NCBI RefSeq assembly: GCF_030269765.1
Contig: NZ_BSTX01000010.1
Span: forward strand, 1-32,610
Length of the DNA stretch: 32,610 nucleotides
Source: Actinorhabdospora filicis
GTDB taxonomy: Bacteria; Actinomycetota; Actinomycetes; Mycobacteriales; Micromonosporaceae
Reading direction: 5' to 3'
Below are positions 30,261-32,610 of the stretch, one piece after another. Both the position numbers and the translations under genes were made by a program. Every line of letters starts with the position of its first letter. Positions within the stretch are counted from its first letter, which is position 1. Below the pieces are notes generated by a model. That model was not told where the DNA came from and searched no databases. It worked only from the letters and a program-made list of their open reading frames with translations.

Positions 30261-30466
30261 GCGGGCGGCCTGTCCCGCTGTCCCCGGACTGGACGGCGGT
30301 CGACCGGGCGCACCGCTCCGAGACCGGCGGGGGCTGCTCGTGCGGGCGTGACGGGTGCAGCGCGGGCGAGACCGCGCGGCAGATGCAGCGCACGGCCGAA
30401 GAAGCCGCCCTGGCCCACCGCAATGACGTGCCGGGCTTCTGCTCGGTGTTCGCGGTGCGGTCATGA
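30257..30466 (+). CDS. Small Cys-motif protein, unknown function
   Basis: 69 residues, ATG overlapping the previous stop (ATGA). It contains HRSETGGGCSCGRDGCSAGE, with Cys-x-Cys-x4-Cys, and a helical GETARQMQRTAEEAALAHRND. Second of three coupled genes. No family is recognised; zinc binding is possible. Confidence 0.65.
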   Translation: MSGRPVPLSPDWTAVDRAHRSETGGGCSCGRDGCSAGETARQMQRTAEEAALAHRNDVPGFCSVFAVRS

Positions 30467-30669
30467 GCAGTCCCGTGGACCTGGCCGTCGCGATCTCCGT
30501 CGCCGAGCGGCGCTTGAGCGCCCATGCTCCCGACCCGGCCTCGGGCTGGTGCCTGACCTGCCGGACGCCCGGCGTCTGCGGCCAGTACTGGCCGCTGGCG
30601 CGAGCACTCGGCGACTTGCGGCGCGAACGCGATGCCGACATCCGAGCGACCTCAAGCCGGGCCGCCTAG
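30463..30669 (+). CDS. Small Cys-motif protein, unknown function
   Basis: 68 residues, again with an ATGA overlap. It contains ASGWCLTCRTPGVCGQYWP, that is Cys-x2-Cys-x5-Cys, flanked by helices (AISVAERRLSAHAPD and ARALGDLRRERDADIRA). The WC..C pattern resembles that of the chromosomal frame at 4982. Two hairpins follow the gene. Confidence 0.65.
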   Translation: MSSPVDLAVAISVAERRLSAHAPDPASGWCLTCRTPGVCGQYWPLARALGDLRRERDADIRATSSRAA

Positions 30670-30707
30670 ATCCTTACCCGCGCGCGAAGGCCCCCAGCCG
30701 CGCGCAC

Positions 30708-30773
30708 CCCGCGCTGAGTCGTCAGCGCGGGCAAGGGGGCAGCCCACCTCCGTTCCCCCGGGGCTGCCCCCTT
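30708..30773 (+). terminator. Tandem hairpins after the Cys-protein operon
   Basis: The first hairpin has a 10-bp stem CCCGCGCTGA/TCAGCGCGGG with a 4-nt loop (30708-30731). The second has a 13-bp stem AAGGGGGCAGCCC/GGGCTGCCCCCTT with a 15-nt loop (30733-30773). Both stems are perfect and one base apart. Confidence 0.8.
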
Positions 30774-30802
30774 CCATGTAGCACACAGACTGGAGAAACA
30801 CC

Positions 30803-31807
30803 GTGTTTGAAGTGTCCACAATGGACATACGCAAGACCATCGCGCCCGCCGATGCCGTAGGTGTGGTGATGAACCTGCTGAACACCGACCGCGACCGCCC
30901 ACAGATGGCCTGGCTGACCTGGTACGACGGACTAGTACGACTTCCGGTCCTCACCGCCGTCCTGGTCGACGGCCATGGCGCGGCGTGGATCAACGAGTCC
31001 CGCCAGCTACTCGGGGAGAACGACCCGACCGGCGACGAGAACGTGTTGGTGATGACGCCGGCCGGAGAAGAGGCGGTGTTGCCGGGCTCGGCCCTGACCC
31101 TCACTCACTCGGAGCTGTCCGATGTCCTCACCGACTTCGCCAGCGGAACCCCCGAGGTGGGCTTCGAGGTGTCCCACGGCTGGCGGCAGGGCCGCCCGCC
31201 TCACCCCGAACCTGCCTTGATCGATGTCCCGTCCACGCGCACGGAGGTCATCGCCGCCCTGACCTCTCTGGGCGCCAGGGCCGACGGCATGGCCACTGCT
31301 CTCACCGCGATCGGAGGACCGATCAGCTTGGAGGCCGCCGACTACGCCTGGGAGATCGGCGCGGCGATCGACCAGCTGGTACGCCGGCTGACCGCACCCG
31401 AGCGCAAGCGCGTCACCGTCATCGGCGCCCTGGCGTCGGTGCCCCTCGCCGGGGCGGCCGGGGCAGCACTCCGGCTGGCCGATGCCACCCCCGTGCAGGC
31501 ACTCGTAATGGGCGTGGTGGCGTTCGTCCTGGGCACGGGGTTCGTGGCCGTGCTCGGCCGACACGAGCAGCCCAAGCCGAAGCTCATCGACCCGCCCGAG
31601 ACCGGTGGGAGCAGCATCGAGAGAATCCGCGCGGCCGTATCGGTACTGCGCCCGGCTCTTCACGCCCTCCTCGACGACCTGGAGCGCGTCTGCGACGCAG
31701 CTGGCGCCGCCGGTGTGGACATCGATCTCAGCCCCAGCATGATCGCCGCCGTCCAGGCCCTGACGCCGATTCCCGCCCGGCTGACGATCTGGGCCGACCA
31801 CCTGTGA
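30803..31807 (+). CDS. Membrane protein of the integrated element, unknown function
   Basis: 334 residues from GTG 30803, with GGAG 7 nt upstream; an ATG at 30821 is possible. The first about 200 residues are soluble and acidic. Two close hydrophobic helices follow (about 208-225 and 232-250: VTVIGALASVPLAGAAGAAL and ALVMGVVAFVLGTGFVAVL). A C-terminal soluble part ends in helices. No family is recognised. It leads an operon of three genes with 4-nt overlaps, all unknown. The context of small coupled membrane genes suggests a conjugation/spread-type module, as in actinomycete integrative elements; this is inference. Confidence 0.7.
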   Translation: MFEVSTMDIRKTIAPADAVGVVMNLLNTDRDRPQMAWLTWYDGLVRLPVLTAVLVDGHGAAWINESRQLLGENDPTGDENVLVMTPAGEEAVLPGSALTLTHSELSDVLTDFASGTPEVGFEVSHGWRQGRPPHPEPALIDVPSTRTEVIAALTSLGARADGMATALTAIGGPISLEAADYAWEIGAAIDQLVRRLTAPERKRVTVIGALASVPLAGAAGAALRLADATPVQALVMGVVAFVLGTGFVAVLGRHEQPKPKLIDPPETGGSSIERIRAAVSVLRPALHALLDDLERVCDAAGAAGVDIDLSPSMIAAVQALTPIPARLTIWADHL

Positions 31808-32007
31808 CCCGCTACGAGATCATGGCCCGCACGATCGAGCCCGCACCCGGGCAGACCTACGGGGAATGGGCCAGCGCGAGCAACTGGGTCGCCAGCGGCC
31901 AGCACGCCAGCAGCTTCTACGAGGCGATACGCGCCTGCTTCCAGCTTGCAGCGCTCCACCCGCACCTGACCTTCGTGCCCTTCGCCCGAGTCAAGGCACA
32001 CGCGTGA
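31804..32007 (+). CDS. Small soluble protein, unknown function
   Basis: 67 residues, GTG start overlapping the previous stop (GTGA). The sequence includes APGQTYGEWASASNWVASGQ, then HASSFYEAIRACFQLAAL. It has no membrane segment and is not recognised. Its coupling on both sides supports it. Confidence 0.65.
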   Translation: MTRYEIMARTIEPAPGQTYGEWASASNWVASGQHASSFYEAIRACFQLAALHPHLTFVPFARVKAHA

Positions 32008-32225
32008 GGGGCGCGCACGAAGCCGTCGGCACGGTCCTGACCGGGATCGCCACCCTGGTCTTCGTCGCCATCGGCCTGGCCATGATCGGCTGGGCCTCCG
32101 GGCGCAACACCAGGCAAGGCCGCATCGACGGCAAGCTCCTCCGGTGGAAGTTCAATCGCAAGATCATCGCCCTGGTAGTGCTCTTCCTGCTCGGCGCCTA
32201 CCTGTACAAGACCGCACCCGTTTAG
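32004..32225 (+). CDS. Small two-helix membrane protein
   Basis: 73 residues, GTG start overlapping the previous stop. Helices lie at about 9-30 (TVLTGIATLVFVAIGLAMIGW) and 54-69 (IIALVVLFLLGAYLY). The basic loop RNTRQGRIDGKLLRWKFNRK lies between them and is probably cytoplasmic. No family is recognised; similar small proteins occur in spread (Spd) operons of actinomycete plasmids. Confidence 0.65.
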   Translation: MRGAHEAVGTVLTGIATLVFVAIGLAMIGWASGRNTRQGRIDGKLLRWKFNRKIIALVVLFLLGAYLYKTAPV

Positions 32226-32268
32226 AGCCCGACCCACCGCGACCGGTCCGGCCACCGCACCCGAACGG

Positions 32269-32409
32269 ATGTACGACATGAATCACGCTGCGAGTAGCCT
32301 CGATGATCCGCCCCGCACGGGCACTGGGGCGGACGATCCACACAGGCCGGAGCGCGCACGGGCCAACCTCGCGCGCTCCGGCCGGGTCGGCTCATCAGGA
32401 GCGGCGTGA
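32269..32409 (+). CDS. Possible 46-residue microprotein
   Basis: The frame MYDMNHAASSLDDPPRTG and onward ends in TGATG, sharing one base with the next gene's start, a usual coupling arrangement. There is no good ribosome site, and the composition is polar and disordered. A 13-bp hairpin lies inside it. Weak call. Confidence 0.3.
   Translation: MYDMNHAASSLDDPPRTGTGADDPHRPERARANLARSGRVGSSGAA
32345..32383. terminator. 13-bp hairpin upstream of the last gene
   Basis: GGCCGGAGCGCGC and its perfect complement flank a 13-nt loop, 25 bp before the ATG at 32409. It may terminate the preceding operon or act in the leader of the next gene. Confidence 0.55.
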
Positions 32410-32610
32410 TGCTGACCGCCGCACCCGAGCCGACCTGGATTCTCCAGTACGCCGATGACATTCGCCCGGCCCTGTTGCTGCGACTGGATCCCGAGGTGAT
32501 CCAGGTGTGGCCGGGGGACGAGCGGGTGCTGTCGGCGTGGGAGTTTCTGCGCCTGTGGGGGTGGCGCATCATGAGCGATCCGGCCAGTGGCGGGATCCTC
32601 GATCTGTTCG
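32409..32610 (+). CDS. Unknown protein, N-terminal 67 residues (cut by window edge)
   Basis: ATG 32409 has AGGAG about 7 nt upstream; a GTG directly before it is also in frame. The visible part begins MLTAAPEPTWILQYADDIRP and contains LRLDPEVIQVWPGDERVLSAWEFLRLWGWRIM. It has no signal peptide or membrane helix so far. Not recognised. It continues past the window. Confidence 0.6.
   Translation, partial: MLTAAPEPTWILQYADDIRPALLLRLDPEVIQVWPGDERVLSAWEFLRLWGWRIMSDPASGGILDLF

Overview
The window is very GC-rich DNA with strong Shine-Dalgarno sites, frequent GTG/TTG starts and many 4-nt ATGA/GTGA gene overlaps. Together with DUF397/XRE pairs, an actinomycete-type ABC-F protein, a secreted GH6 cellulase and a contractile-injection-system-associated protein, this points to a filamentous actinomycete. 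A member of the Streptosporangiales seems most likely, but that rank is inferred.

Left part (1-22084), chromosomal backbone: a minus-strand gene cut by the left edge resembles proteins at the ends of actinomycete contractile injection (eCIS) loci. Then come an ABC-F ATPase, a secreted GH6 endoglucanase, a small zinc-ribbon-like frame, an M18 aminopeptidase, a DUF2785 protein, an AlkZ-like glycosylase coupled to an isochorismatase-fold protein, tRNA-Ser(GCT), a small Cys-rich peptide gene, a membrane protein, a NarL-type two-component system, a large subtilase, a CPBP membrane protein and a large multi-pass membrane protein. A 1.1 kb low-complexity intergenic region with two minisatellites and a long palindrome follows. 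GrpB, a 14-TM drug-efflux-type MFS protein and a membrane protein close this part.

At 22085-22139 the 3' half of a tRNA-Ser(TGA) gene stands alone, followed on its chromosomal side by its own terminator. This is the signature of an attachment site left by an element integrated into a tRNA gene. By this geometry everything to its right, up to and past the window end, belongs to the element, and the intact tRNA should lie beyond the right edge.

Right part (22140-32610), accessory DNA: duplicated membrane-protein units with a shared upstream region; a RiPP locus made of a precursor ending in a Thr-rich/Asp-rich core, an ATP-grasp ligase and a PIMT-like methyltransferase, with a divergent HTH regulator; a partly decayed tandem duplication of an XRE-DUF5753/DUF397 pair; and two operons of small overlapping genes (Cys-motif proteins, then membrane proteins) of the kind carried by actinomycete integrative elements. 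The RiPP locus resembles the systems that make ester-crosslinked, aspartimide-containing graspetides. The ligase would crosslink the C-terminal core, the methyltransferase would act on an Asp-Gly, and the HTH protein would control the divergent promoter. It is the most interesting system in the window.
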